DNA of 64,000 nucleotides from Hymenobacter ruricola. Lineage in GTDB: Bacteria > Bacteroidota > Bacteroidia > Cytophagales > Hymenobacteraceae. Shown piece by piece: positions 1 through 8,007 of the stretch. How positions within the stretch are numbered: position 1 is the first letter of the stretch; each line of letters starts with the position of its first letter. The stretch is taken from assembly GCF_015694525.1 (NCBI RefSeq), contig NZ_JADQDM010000003.1, positions 62,001 to 126,000 on the forward strand. The letters run 5' to 3'. A model generated the notes under the pieces. The model had not been told where the DNA came from. It did not search any database and worked only from the letters and a program-made list of their open reading frames with translations. Made by a program: the position numbers and the translations under genes.

Positions 1-1
1 G

Positions 2-421
2 TCATTGCGACCCAATCAGGTTGTGGCAGCAATTGCTGCTGAGCCCCGGAAGGTGCCAACTGCTCGCTTGGCAAACGGCGAGGTGGAGGTATTTGAAATC
101 CGGCCTGTGGTACTGTACAGAAGCTCGTTCCTGCCAAGAATTACGGGCAATGTCAAACCCGCTGAAAACGGCAGTGAAGTCCACATTGAAATGCGCTTGC
201 CGGTGATAACATACGCCTTTTTAGGTGCGCTCATTGCATGGGGAGTCGCCAGCATTGTGTTGTTGCTGGTTGACGAAAAAGGCGGTTCTAACGCATTGAA
301 GCTGGTTCCAATAGCGGTTGCTTTTACCATAACGCCCTTATCTGTGCTGCTATTCAAATTCGAAGCTTCCAGAAACCGGCGCTACTTGATGAAAATATTG
401 AAAGCCTCGATAGTGACATAG
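2..421 (+). CDS. Membrane protein, 5' end outside the window
   Basis: The frame is open from the left edge, so the true start probably lies upstream; the first possible in-window start is a TTG at 5. About 138 residues are visible. Two hydrophobic segments, around residues 66-90 (VITYAFLGALIAWGVASIVL) and 100-120, are separated by a short polar loop, and the C-terminus is basic (RNRRYLMK). This suggests a small inner-membrane protein with a soluble N-terminal part. I do not recognise the family. It ends 6 bp before the RqcH-like gene, so the two may be co-transcribed. Confidence 0.55.
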   Translation, partial: SLRPNQVVAAIAAEPRKVPTARLANGEVEVFEIRPVVLYRSSFLPRITGNVKPAENGSEVHIEMRLPVITYAFLGALIAWGVASIVLLLVDEKGGSNALKLVPIAVAFTITPLSVLLFKFEASRNRRYLMKILKASIVT

Positions 422-427
422 CCGAAC

Positions 428-2032
428 ATGCACACTAACTACTATTTTCTGCGCCAGCTGGCCCCCGCGCTCACCGAGCAGCTAAGAGGCTACCGCGTGG
501 CGGTGTGCTTTTCGCAGGAGAAGGACGAGTTGGTCATCGGCCTGACGAATGGTAGCAAAGAGTTCTGGCTGAAAGCACAGTTGGGGGCGAGTTTCCCGGC
601 CCTGGCATTGCCCGAAACCTTCCAGCGGGCCCGCTCCAATTCCGTCGACCTGTTTCCGGAATTGCTGGGAGAGCAGGTGGAAACGGTGGTGGCCTGGCCG
701 CAGGACCGGGTGCTGCAAGTGAATTTCCGGAGTGGCGCGCGGCTGGTGTTCAAGCTCTACGGCTCGCGGCCGAACGCCATTTTCCGCACGGCACCGGATG
801 CGCCCGCGCAGCTGTTTCAGCAAAAGCTAGTGGCCGATGCGGAGCTACGGCCGCAGCCCGCCCCCCAAGCCGCATCACAATCGTCTGAATCTGCGCAATC
901 CGTTCAATCTGCAGAATCTGCGGTTCAGAAGCTGCCGCCCCCGCTGGCCGACTTGCCCCTGCGCTACCTGCGCGCCCACGGCTACGACCAGGCGCCGCCC
1001 GACGCCCGGCCGCGGCTGGTAAACCAGGTGCTGGCGCAGCTGGAAAAGCCAGCGCATTACTACCTCATCCAGCTTGAGGGCCGCACGCGGCTGAGCTTGC
1101 TGCCGCTGGGCGACATTCTGGAAACGCTGCCCGGCGACGACCCCATTGCCGCCCTGCGCCGCTTCGTGCCAATGGCGCTGGGCCGGCGCGCGCTGGAAAT
1201 GGAAACCAAGCAGCTGCGGCAGCTATTGGAGCGCCGCGCCGATGAGGCGGGCACGGCCGCCGCCCACGCCCGCCGGCGCCTGCACGCCCTGGCCCACGAG
1301 GCCGGCTACCGCCACACCGCCGACCTGATTATGGCGCATCTGCACGAGATTCCGGCGCGGGCTGAGCAGATTGAAGTGCTGGATTTCTACACCAACCAGC
1401 CCAAAGTTATCAAGCTGAAGCCCAACGAAAAGCCCCAGCTCACCGCCGAAAACCTTTACCGCAAGGGCAAAAACCAGCAAATCGAAGAGCGCCAGCTTGC
1501 CGAGCGCATTGCCCGGCGCGAAGCCGAAGCCCTCACGGCGCTGGAACGCTTGGAGGAAATGGACACCCAGCCGCAGCTGGCCGAGCTGCGCGGCCTGCGC
1601 GCTTGGCGCAAGCTGCACGGCCTCGACCCCGCGCCCACGGCGGCAAAAACGGCCACGGAGCTGCCGTTCAAAGTATTTGAAGACCGGGGTTTTACCATCT
1701 TGGTGGGCCGGAATGCGGTCAATAACGACTTGCTCACCCAGAAGTACGCCCACAAAGACGACCTCTGGCTGCACGCCAAGGATGTGACGGGCTCGCACGT
1801 CGTCATCCGGCACCGGGCCGGCCAACCCGTGCCCGAGCCCGTGATAGAGCACGCCGCGCAGCTGGCCGGCTGGTACTCGCGCCGCCAGCACGACACGCTG
1901 TGCCCCGTGACGGTGACGCCCAAAAAATTCGTGCGCAAGCCCAAAGGAGCCTTGCCCGGGCAAGTACTCGTGGAGCGGGAACGGGTGGTGCTGGTGAAAC
2001 CCGGCAACCCGTTCGATAAAGAAGATAAGTAA
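428..2032 (+). CDS. rqcH: RqcH/Rqc2-like NFACT protein (ribosome quality control)
   Basis: A 534-residue protein with an NFACT/FbpA layout. The N-terminal NFACT-N domain (about 1-150) begins MHTNYYFLRQLAPALTEQL. A coiled-coil-forming middle follows (about 260-410, rich in Leu, Arg and Glu). The C-terminal NFACT-R domain (about 415-530) contains DDLWLHAKDVTGSHVVIRH. In this family RqcH binds stalled 60S/50S-nascent-chain-tRNA complexes and adds C-terminal alanine tails. An insertion of low complexity (QSSESAQSVQSAESA) lies near residue 150-165. The length is slightly below the usual 550-580. The assignment rests on domain-level similarity seen by eye. Confidence 0.85.
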   Translation: MHTNYYFLRQLAPALTEQLRGYRVAVCFSQEKDELVIGLTNGSKEFWLKAQLGASFPALALPETFQRARSNSVDLFPELLGEQVETVVAWPQDRVLQVNFRSGARLVFKLYGSRPNAIFRTAPDAPAQLFQQKLVADAELRPQPAPQAASQSSESAQSVQSAESAVQKLPPPLADLPLRYLRAHGYDQAPPDARPRLVNQVLAQLEKPAHYYLIQLEGRTRLSLLPLGDILETLPGDDPIAALRRFVPMALGRRALEMETKQLRQLLERRADEAGTAAAHARRRLHALAHEAGYRHTADLIMAHLHEIPARAEQIEVLDFYTNQPKVIKLKPNEKPQLTAENLYRKGKNQQIEERQLAERIARREAEALTALERLEEMDTQPQLAELRGLRAWRKLHGLDPAPTAAKTATELPFKVFEDRGFTILVGRNAVNNDLLTQKYAHKDDLWLHAKDVTGSHVVIRHRAGQPVPEPVIEHAAQLAGWYSRRQHDTLCPVTVTPKKFVRKPKGALPGQVLVERERVVLVKPGNPFDKEDK

Positions 2033-2034
2033 GA

Positions 2035-2181
2035 AGCTACAAAGAAAAAAGAACGGTCATGCTGAGCGCAGCCGAAGCATTTCGCGTGCTTTCACTACTC
2101 CTTTTCGTTCAGCGAGTGGATTACTATTGCGCGCGAGATGCTTCGACAGGCTCAGCATGACTGTTCTTTCTTCTTTGTAGC
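2035..2181. repeat. Long-hairpin dispersed repeat, copy 1 (type GCTGAGC)
   Basis: Left arm 2055-2088 (GGTCATGCTGAGCGCAGCCG...) pairs with right arm 2130-2162. An outer pair of arms, gctacaaagaa at 2035-2045 and its complement at 2171-2181, extends the hairpin. It starts 2 bp after the rqcH stop and lies between that gene and the 3' end of convergent uxuA, where it may act as a bidirectional terminator. Confidence 0.8.
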
Positions 2182-2197
2182 CTCTACCGCGTAGTCC

Positions 2198-3361
2198 CTA
2201 CAGCCCCCGGCTGATGCCCAGTTCCAGGCCGCGCAGCTCGGCCAGGCCGCGCAGGCGGCCGATGGCGGAGTAGCCGGGGTTGGTTTTCTTTTTAAGGTCG
2301 TCGAGCATCTGGTGGCCGTGGTCGGGGCGCATGGGCAGGCTCACGTTGCGCTGGCGCATGACGCGGATGAGCTCGCGCATCACGGCATACATGTCCACGT
2401 CGCCTTCCAGGTGGTTGGCTTCGTAGAAATTGCCTTCCGCGTCGCGCTGGGTGCTGCGCAGGTGGATGAAGTGAATGCGCTCTCCGAACTGGCGCACCAT
2501 GGCGGGCAGGTCGTTGTCGGCCCGCACGCCGTAGGAGCCGGTGCAGAAGCACAGGCCGTTGCGGAGCGAAGGCACGGCTGCCGCCAAAGCGGCCACGTCT
2601 TCGGCGGTGCTCACCACGCGCGGCAGGCCCAGGATGGGATAGGGCGGGTCGTCGGGGTGAATGGCCAGGTTGATGCCGACCGACTCCGCCACCGGCACGA
2701 TTTCCTGCAAAAACAGAATCAGGTGCTCGCGCAGCCGGGCCGCGTCGATGCCCTCGTACGCATCCAGCGCCTGCTGAAACTGGGCCAGGGTAAAGCTTTC
2801 CTCGCTGCCCGGCAGGCCGGCGATGATGTTGCGCTGCAACAGCTGTTTCTCGTCGCCGCTCATGGCGGCGAAGCGGGCTTCGGCCCTGGCCAACTCCTCG
2901 GGCGTGTAGTCCTGCGCAGCATTGCGGCGCTTAAGCAACAGGGCGTCGAAGGCCACGAAAGCGGCCTTCTCGAAGCGCAGGGCTTTGGAGCCGTCCTCTA
3001 CCTCGTAGGCCAAATCGGTGCGCGTCCAGTCGAGGACGGGCATGAAATTGTAGGTGACTGTGAAGATGCCACAGGCCGCGAGGTTGCGCAGCGACTCCTG
3101 GTAGTTCGCGATGTAGTGCTGGAAATCGCCGGTGCGGGTTTTGATGTTTTCGTGCACCGGCACGCTTTCCACCACGCTCCAGGTGAGGCCGGCGGCTTTG
3201 ACCAGCTCTTGGCGTTTCCGGATTTCCTCCACGGTCCAGACCTGGCCGTTGGGGATGTGGTGCAGGGCCGAAACCACGTCGGTAGCGCCGGCCTGGCGAA
3301 TGTCGGCGAGGCTCACGGGGTCGTTGGGGCCGTACCAGCGCCAGCTTTGAATAATGGGCAT
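2198..3361 (-). CDS. uxuA: Mannonate dehydratase
   Basis: A 387-residue UxuA-family enzyme that dehydrates D-mannonate to 2-keto-3-deoxy-D-gluconate in the hexuronate pathway. Family features include the start [20 protein letters not shown], the segment [33 protein letters not shown], and the C-terminal MRPDHGHQM metal-site region. The open frame continues 23 codons upstream to 3430, but those codons ([12 protein letters not shown]...) are a translation of repeat copy 2, so the ATG at 3361 is preferred. It follows the SDR gene on the same strand and is the last gene of the polysaccharide locus. It implies that the glycan being degraded releases glucuronate or galacturonate-derived sugar acids. 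Confidence 0.93.
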   Translation of the reverse strand: MPIIQSWRWYGPNDPVSLADIRQAGATDVVSALHHIPNGQVWTVEEIRKRQELVKAAGLTWSVVESVPVHENIKTRTGDFQHYIANYQESLRNLAACGIFTVTYNFMPVLDWTRTDLAYEVEDGSKALRFEKAAFVAFDALLLKRRNAAQDYTPEELARAEARFAAMSGDEKQLLQRNIIAGLPGSEESFTLAQFQQALDAYEGIDAARLREHLILFLQEIVPVAESVGINLAIHPDDPPYPILGLPRVVSTAEDVAALAAAVPSLRNGLCFCTGSYGVRADNDLPAMVRQFGERIHFIHLRSTQRDAEGNFYEANHLEGDVDMYAVMRELIRVMRQRNVSLPMRPDHGHQMLDDLKKKTNPGYSAIGRLRGLAELRGLELGISRGL

Positions 3362-3392
3362 TTGATGGGAAGGTTGTGGATTTCTATTCAGA

Positions 3393-3498
3393 ACGTCATG
3401 CTGAGCGCAGTCGAAGCATCTCGCGTGCAATAGTAATCCAATCGTTAAAAAGGATTAGTGATGGCACGCGAGATGCTTCGATAGGCTCAGCATGACGT
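3393..3498. repeat. Long-hairpin dispersed repeat, copy 2
   Basis: Arms at 3394-3427 (CGTCATGCTGAGCGCAGTCG...) and 3465-3497. The loop contains AGTAATCC. It lies between the SDR gene and uxuA inside a same-strand gene series, so here it cannot simply be an end-of-operon terminator. Its translation creates a false N-terminal extension of uxuA. Confidence 0.8.
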
Positions 3499-3526
3499 GA
3501 AGTTTGTTTCGTTCTAAAAATAAACC

Positions 3527-4348
3527 CTACACGCCGCTGTAGGCGTTGAAGCCGCCGTCTACCAGCACGGTTTCGCCGTTCACGAAGCGGGAGGCGTTGC
3601 TAAGCAGGTAGATGAGGGTGCCGGTAAGCTCCTCGGGCTCGCCGAAACGCTGGTAGGGCGTGTGGCTGATGAACTTGCGGGCGCGGTCGGTGTGCGAGCC
3701 GTCGGCGGCGATGAGCAGGTCGCGGTTTTGCTCGGTGAGGAACACGCCCGGCGCGATGGCGTTCATGCGGATGCCGCCGCCGTAGCGCAGGCCCAGCTCC
3801 GTGGCCATCCAGCGGGTGTAGCCTTCGATGGCAGTTTTGGCCAGCGTGTAGCCCATCACGCGGGTGAGCGGGCGCTGGGCCGTGAGCGAGGAAATGTTGA
3901 CGATGGAGCCGGTGCCTTGCCCCGCCATCACGCGCCCAAAAACGGTGGTCGGAATCACGGTGCCGAAGAGGTTGAGGTCGACGGCGCGGCGGGTGTCTTC
4001 AATGCCCACGTCGAACAGGTTTTGGGCGGGGCCCACGGTGGCGCCGGGCATGTTGCCGCCGGCGGCGTTCACCAAGCCGTCAATCCGGCCCCAGGTGGTC
4101 ATAATTTTGTCGCAGGCGGCGTTCATCTGGCCCACGTCCAGCACATCGGCCAGCACCACCAGCGCCTGGCCGCCGATGGCGCGAATGGCCGCGGCCCGCG
4201 CCTCCGCCCGCTCAGCGTTGCGGCCCAGGATGGCCACTTTGGCGCCCGCTTCGGCCACGGCCAACGACATGGAGGCGCCCAGCACGCCGGTGGCGCCGGT
4301 GATGACGACGACTTGATTGGCCAGGGAAAATTGATTGAGGGAGGGCAT
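3527..4348 (-). CDS. SDR oxidoreductase, probable mannonate (fructuronate) reductase
   Basis: A 273-residue classical short-chain dehydrogenase. The cofactor motif TGATGVLG (residues 18-25) and catalytic residues in NISSL (Ser about 155) and the YTLAK segment (Tyr/Lys about 169-173) are visible. NAPG-like INAIAPG appears as MNAIAPG. The C-terminus LVDGGFNAYSGV is typical of the SDR-type D-mannonate oxidoreductases found next to uxuA in Bacteroidota; this type replaces the long-chain UxuB of enterobacteria. It would interconvert D-fructuronate and D-mannonate with NAD(P)H. The specific substrate is inferred from its position immediately upstream of uxuA. Confidence 0.8.
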   Translation of the reverse strand: MPSLNQFSLANQVVVITGATGVLGASMSLAVAEAGAKVAILGRNAERAEARAAAIRAIGGQALVVLADVLDVGQMNAACDKIMTTWGRIDGLVNAAGGNMPGATVGPAQNLFDVGIEDTRRAVDLNLFGTVIPTTVFGRVMAGQGTGSIVNISSLTAQRPLTRVMGYTLAKTAIEGYTRWMATELGLRYGGGIRMNAIAPGVFLTEQNRDLLIAADGSHTDRARKFISHTPYQRFGEPEELTGTLIYLLSNASRFVNGETVLVDGGFNAYSGV

Positions 4349-4378
4349 TTATGGAAAGGGTAAAGAAGAGAGAATGAA

Positions 4379-4483
4379 CGTCATGCCGAGCGCAGCCGAG
4401 GCATCTTTACCGCTTCGTTGCGGCTATTGTAGAAGCTTGATTACTTACAGCGGGCAAGATGCTTCGCTGCGCTCGGCATGACG
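4379..4483. repeat. Long-hairpin dispersed repeat, copy 3
   Basis: Arms 4379-4410 (CGTCATGCCGAGCGCAGCCG...) and 4450-4483 are almost exact complements. It sits between the GH3 gene and the SDR gene, just 13 bp after the GH3 stop codon. Confidence 0.8.
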
Positions 4484-4496
4484 TTTGGGTTGGATG

Positions 4497-6752
4497 CTAG
4501 GGCAGTAGCTCCATCTGTCCTTCGAGGCGAATGTCATCGGAGGCGCTGCCCACCATGAGCTGGAAGGCGCCGGGCTCGGCTTTCCACTCCAGCTGCTGGT
4601 TGTAAAAGGCCAGCTTGTCGCGGTCGAGGGTGAAGGTGACGGTTTTGCTCTGGCCCGGCTTGAGGCTGATTTTGCGGAAGTCTTTGAGCTCCTTGAGCGG
4701 GCGCACCACGCTGGCCACGGGGTCGCGCAGGTAGAGCTGGGCTACTTCCTCGCCGGCGGTTTTGCCCGTGTTGGTGAGGGTGAAGCTGACCTGCACCGAC
4801 TCGCCGGCTTTGAGCTGCGGGCGGCTGATTTTCAGGTCCGAGTACTTGAACGCGGTGTAGCTCAGTCCGTGGCCGAAGGCGTAGCGCGGCGTGTTGGGCG
4901 CGTCGATGTAAGCCGATTTGTAACGGATATCGCCGGGCTTGGTGATGGGGCGGCCGGTGTTGTACTGCTGGTTGTAGGCAATGGGAATCTGGCCCACGTT
5001 GCGCGGGAAGGTGATGGGCAGCTTGCCGGCGGGGTTGTAGTCGCCGAACAGCACGTCGGCCAGCGCGAAGCCGCCTTCCGAGCCGGGCCACCAGGCGTAG
5101 AGAATGGCGTCGGCCTGGTCGGCAATGGCGTCGAAAATCAGCGGGCGGCCGCCAAACACCACCACGGCCACGGGCTTGCCGGCGGCTTTGAGAGCTTTGA
5201 ACAGCTCTTCCTGCGGGCCGGGCAGGTGGATGTCGGTGCGCGACTTGGCTTCGCCGCTCATGTCCCAGGTTTCGCCCACGGCCAGCACCACGAGGTCGGC
5301 GCGCTGGGCGGTGGCCACGGCCTGGGCGAAGCCGGCGCGGGAGTCGCCGCTGGTGTCGCAGCCTTTGGCGTAGAGCAGCTGGGTGTTTTTGCCGGCGCGC
5401 TGGCTCAGGCCGTCGTAGAGCGAGGTGATGCGCGTGGTGTCGGTGTCCACGGTCCAGCTGCCGTTGAGGTCGCGCTTGGCCTTGGCCAGCGGGCCGATGA
5501 GGGCCACGGTGCGCAGCTGCTTGGTGAGGGGCAGCGTGGCGTTCTGGTTCTTGAGCAGCACCAGCGACTTCTGGGCCATCTGGCGGGCGGCCACGCGGTT
5601 TTGTGGGTCGCTGAGCACCTGCTTTTCGCGGGCTTCGTCCGAGAAACGGTAGGGGTCATCGAACAAGCCCAGCTCGAATTTCTTGCGCAGGATGCGGCGC
5701 ACGGCGTCATCCACGAGGTCTGTTTTCACCTTGCCGTCTTTCACCAGCTGGGCCAGGTTCTGGCTGTAGGCGTCGCCTTCCATGTCCATGTCGGAGCCGG
5801 CGGTGAGGGCTTTTTGGGCGGCATCTTTTTTGTCGGCAGCGTAGCCCCAGTTAGCCAGCTCGGCAATCGAGCCCCAGTCGCTCACTACGAATCCGGGGTA
5901 CTGCCACTGGCCTTTCAGGATGTCGCGCTGCAGGTAGGCGTTGCCGGTGGCCGGGATGCCGTTCAGGGTGTTGAAGGAGTTCATGAACGTGGCCACGCCC
6001 GCGTCGGCGGCCGCTTTGAAGGGCGGCAGGTAGGTTTCCCAGAGCTGCTGGGGGCTCAGGTCCACGGCGTTGTAGTCGCGGCCGGCGGTGGCGGCGCCGT
6101 AGGCCGCGAAGTGCTTGGCGCAGGCCAGCACGGCATCAGTCCCACCCAGCTTCTCGCCCTGGAAACCCAACACGCGGGCTTTCGCAATCTGCGAGCCGAG
6201 GTAGGTGTCTTCGCCGGCGCCTTCCATCACGCGGCCCCAGCGCGGGTCGCGGCCAATGTCCACCATGGGCGCGAAGGTCCAGTGAATGCCGGAGGCAGCG
6301 GCTTCCTTGGCGGCCACGTGGGCACCGAGGCGGATGGCGTCGAGGTCCCAGGAAGCAGCCTCGCCCAGCGGAATCGGGAAGGTGGTCTGGTAGCCGTGGA
6401 TGACGTCGAGGCTGAACAGCAGCGGGATGTGCAGGCGCGATTCCAGCGCCACGGCCTGAATTTCGCGGGTGTCCTTCACGCCTTTCACGTTCAGCATCGA
6501 GCCCACCTGCCCGCTGCGGATGCTGTTGAGCAAGGTGCTTTTGCGGTCGCTGGCCGGGCCCGTCACTTCGCGGCCGGAGTACTGGTTGAGCTGGCCCACT
6601 TTTTCTTCCAGGGTCATCTGGGCCAGCAGGGCCGTCACGCGTTGCTCAATGTTCGCGTTTGGCGAGGCGGTGGGTTTGGTTTGGGCCAGCGCCGCCGTGC
6701 CGGGCAGCAGCAAGCCCAAAAATAGCAGCGGTTTACGAAGCGAAAAGGTCAT
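4497..6752 (-). CDS. bglX: GH3 beta-glucosidase/beta-xylosidase, exported
   Basis: A 751-residue glycoside hydrolase family 3 enzyme. Signal peptide MTFSLRKPLLFLGLLLPGTA ends near ALAQ (residue 24). The N-terminal TIM-barrel domain carries KHFAAYG and the nucleophile motif GFVVSDWGS, with Asp at about residue 292. The alpha/beta sandwich domain (about 400-620) and a fibronectin type III-like C-terminal domain (about 655-745, ending RLEGQMELLP) complete the BglX architecture. It would remove terminal non-reducing beta-linked sugars, probably in the periplasm. It follows the esterase gene in the same direction, and the 236-bp leader before it holds no other gene. Confidence 0.93.
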   Translation of the reverse strand: MTFSLRKPLLFLGLLLPGTAALAQTKPTASPNANIEQRVTALLAQMTLEEKVGQLNQYSGREVTGPASDRKSTLLNSIRSGQVGSMLNVKGVKDTREIQAVALESRLHIPLLFSLDVIHGYQTTFPIPLGEAASWDLDAIRLGAHVAAKEAAASGIHWTFAPMVDIGRDPRWGRVMEGAGEDTYLGSQIAKARVLGFQGEKLGGTDAVLACAKHFAAYGAATAGRDYNAVDLSPQQLWETYLPPFKAAADAGVATFMNSFNTLNGIPATGNAYLQRDILKGQWQYPGFVVSDWGSIAELANWGYAADKKDAAQKALTAGSDMDMEGDAYSQNLAQLVKDGKVKTDLVDDAVRRILRKKFELGLFDDPYRFSDEAREKQVLSDPQNRVAARQMAQKSLVLLKNQNATLPLTKQLRTVALIGPLAKAKRDLNGSWTVDTDTTRITSLYDGLSQRAGKNTQLLYAKGCDTSGDSRAGFAQAVATAQRADLVVLAVGETWDMSGEAKSRTDIHLPGPQEELFKALKAAGKPVAVVVFGGRPLIFDAIADQADAILYAWWPGSEGGFALADVLFGDYNPAGKLPITFPRNVGQIPIAYNQQYNTGRPITKPGDIRYKSAYIDAPNTPRYAFGHGLSYTAFKYSDLKISRPQLKAGESVQVSFTLTNTGKTAGEEVAQLYLRDPVASVVRPLKELKDFRKISLKPGQSKTVTFTLDRDKLAFYNQQLEWKAEPGAFQLMVGSASDDIRLEGQMELLP

Positions 6753-6988
6753 GACGTAGCAGTTGAATAGCCGTTGAAACGGCTAAGGAAACAGGTCGCG
6801 CGCATTGGCGGCCACCGGCCACCGCATTCCCCGCACGGGCCTCGCGCTCTTGTCCCACCAATTGGGGAGGCGCCGTGGGGCCGGGGTTTGCGGCTTTTCG
6901 TGGTCCACGTCGGGCCGGCAGCCGCCAGATAGGCGCAGTACTGCCGAGGGAATCAGCAGCGAAAGAAGGGTGTAGGGTGAAAGAAGGG

Positions 6989-7855
6989 TTATTTTTTGCG
7001 GGGTAATTTTCGTTGTAGCTTTTGCATAGCCGCCGCGTAGCGCTGGCCCAGCAGCCGGGCCGAGGCGGTGTTGAAATGCGTGTGGTCGCCGATGTCGGCC
7101 GTGCCTTCCGCGGTGATGAAGTCGTAATGCGGCACCTGTTTTTGCAGCTGCGCCACGGCCTGGTTGATGCGCAAAGCGGCTTGGTTGGTTTGGGACTGGC
7201 CGTCGGGGCCGGGCTTGTTTATCTGGAAAGCGGGCAGTTGCCCGGCCACGAAGGGCACATTCGGTGCCTGCAGGTCCGTTCGCAGCCGTTCTATCAGAGC
7301 CTTAAGCTTGGCCTGGTAGGCGGCGCTTTTCTCCGGGTTGCTGTCCGACTCGCCCTGGTGCCAGATGATGCCGGCCAGCGTGCCCGTTTGCAAGGCCGTT
7401 TTGGCGCGTGCCAGGGCGTCGTCGTAAGGGTGGCTTTTGGTGTCCGGGAAGTAGGCGCCGGGCATCCAGAAATCAATGCCGGAGCCACCCACCGCGCCCG
7501 GAATCAGCCCAACGGTAACGCTGGTATTCCGGGCCGCCATCAGTCGGCCAAAGGTGAGGCCCGGGCCGACGCCAGCCACGGGTTTGTCGAAGTGAATGGG
7601 GTCTTTGGCTATTTCCCACTGCCCGGCGGGGCTAAGGCGCAGCACGTGGCGGTTGGGGAGGGTGTCCTGGGATTCCACCGCGCCGCGCCCGGCCATGTTC
7701 GACTGCCCAATCAGCAGGTACAACTGAAATTTCTCTTTCCGAGCCGGCGGCGCTACTACCTGCCGCAGCCTGGGTTTCAACACCTGCGCCCGCAGTCCCG
7801 CGGCGGGCAGCGCCAGCAGCAGGAGTTTCAGCAGTATCGGGCGGGGGCGGGGCAT
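6989..7855 (-). CDS. SASA-type carbohydrate esterase (CE6-like)
   Basis: A 288-residue exported SGNH-fold esterase. The signal peptide is about residues 1-24 (LLKLLLLALPAAGLRAQ). Catalytic blocks are GQSNMAGRG (Ser about 52), GAVGGSGIDFW (block II Gly), WHQGESD (block III) and DHTHFN (Asp/His near 257-260). This matches the sialate-O-acetylesterase/acetylxylan esterase superfamily, which removes O-acetyl groups from glycans. In this locus it probably deacetylates oligosaccharides so that the GH2, GH3 and GH-A enzymes can act. The exact family (CE6 or another SASA group) is not certain by eye. Confidence 0.85.
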   Translation of the reverse strand: MPRPRPILLKLLLLALPAAGLRAQVLKPRLRQVVAPPARKEKFQLYLLIGQSNMAGRGAVESQDTLPNRHVLRLSPAGQWEIAKDPIHFDKPVAGVGPGLTFGRLMAARNTSVTVGLIPGAVGGSGIDFWMPGAYFPDTKSHPYDDALARAKTALQTGTLAGIIWHQGESDSNPEKSAAYQAKLKALIERLRTDLQAPNVPFVAGQLPAFQINKPGPDGQSQTNQAALRINQAVAQLQKQVPHYDFITAEGTADIGDHTHFNTASARLLGQRYAAAMQKLQRKLPRKK

Positions 7856-7866
7856 GGCTGGGGGTA

Positions 7867-7995
7867 GAGACGCAAAATATTGCGTCTCGTCGTTGCTGAT
7901 GTTGTTATAACTGCGCGGGTTGGGCGGTTCTGGTCGTCCAACGTGGGGCGTTCAGGCGTCGTCGTTCAACGACGAGACGCAAAATATTGCGTCTC
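7867..7995. repeat. Two copies of a 22-bp palindrome (GAGACGCAAAA...)
   Basis: The same near-perfect palindrome, half-site GAGACGCAAAA, occurs at 7867-7888 and 7974-7995 in direct orientation, about 107 bp apart. Additional short complementary tracts (CGTCGTTG and CAACGACG) lie just inside them, so the pair can fold into one larger structure. It fills the gap between the agarase-like gene and the esterase gene. Its role is unknown. Confidence 0.75.
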
Positions 7996-8007
7996 GACAT
8001 CGTTCAA

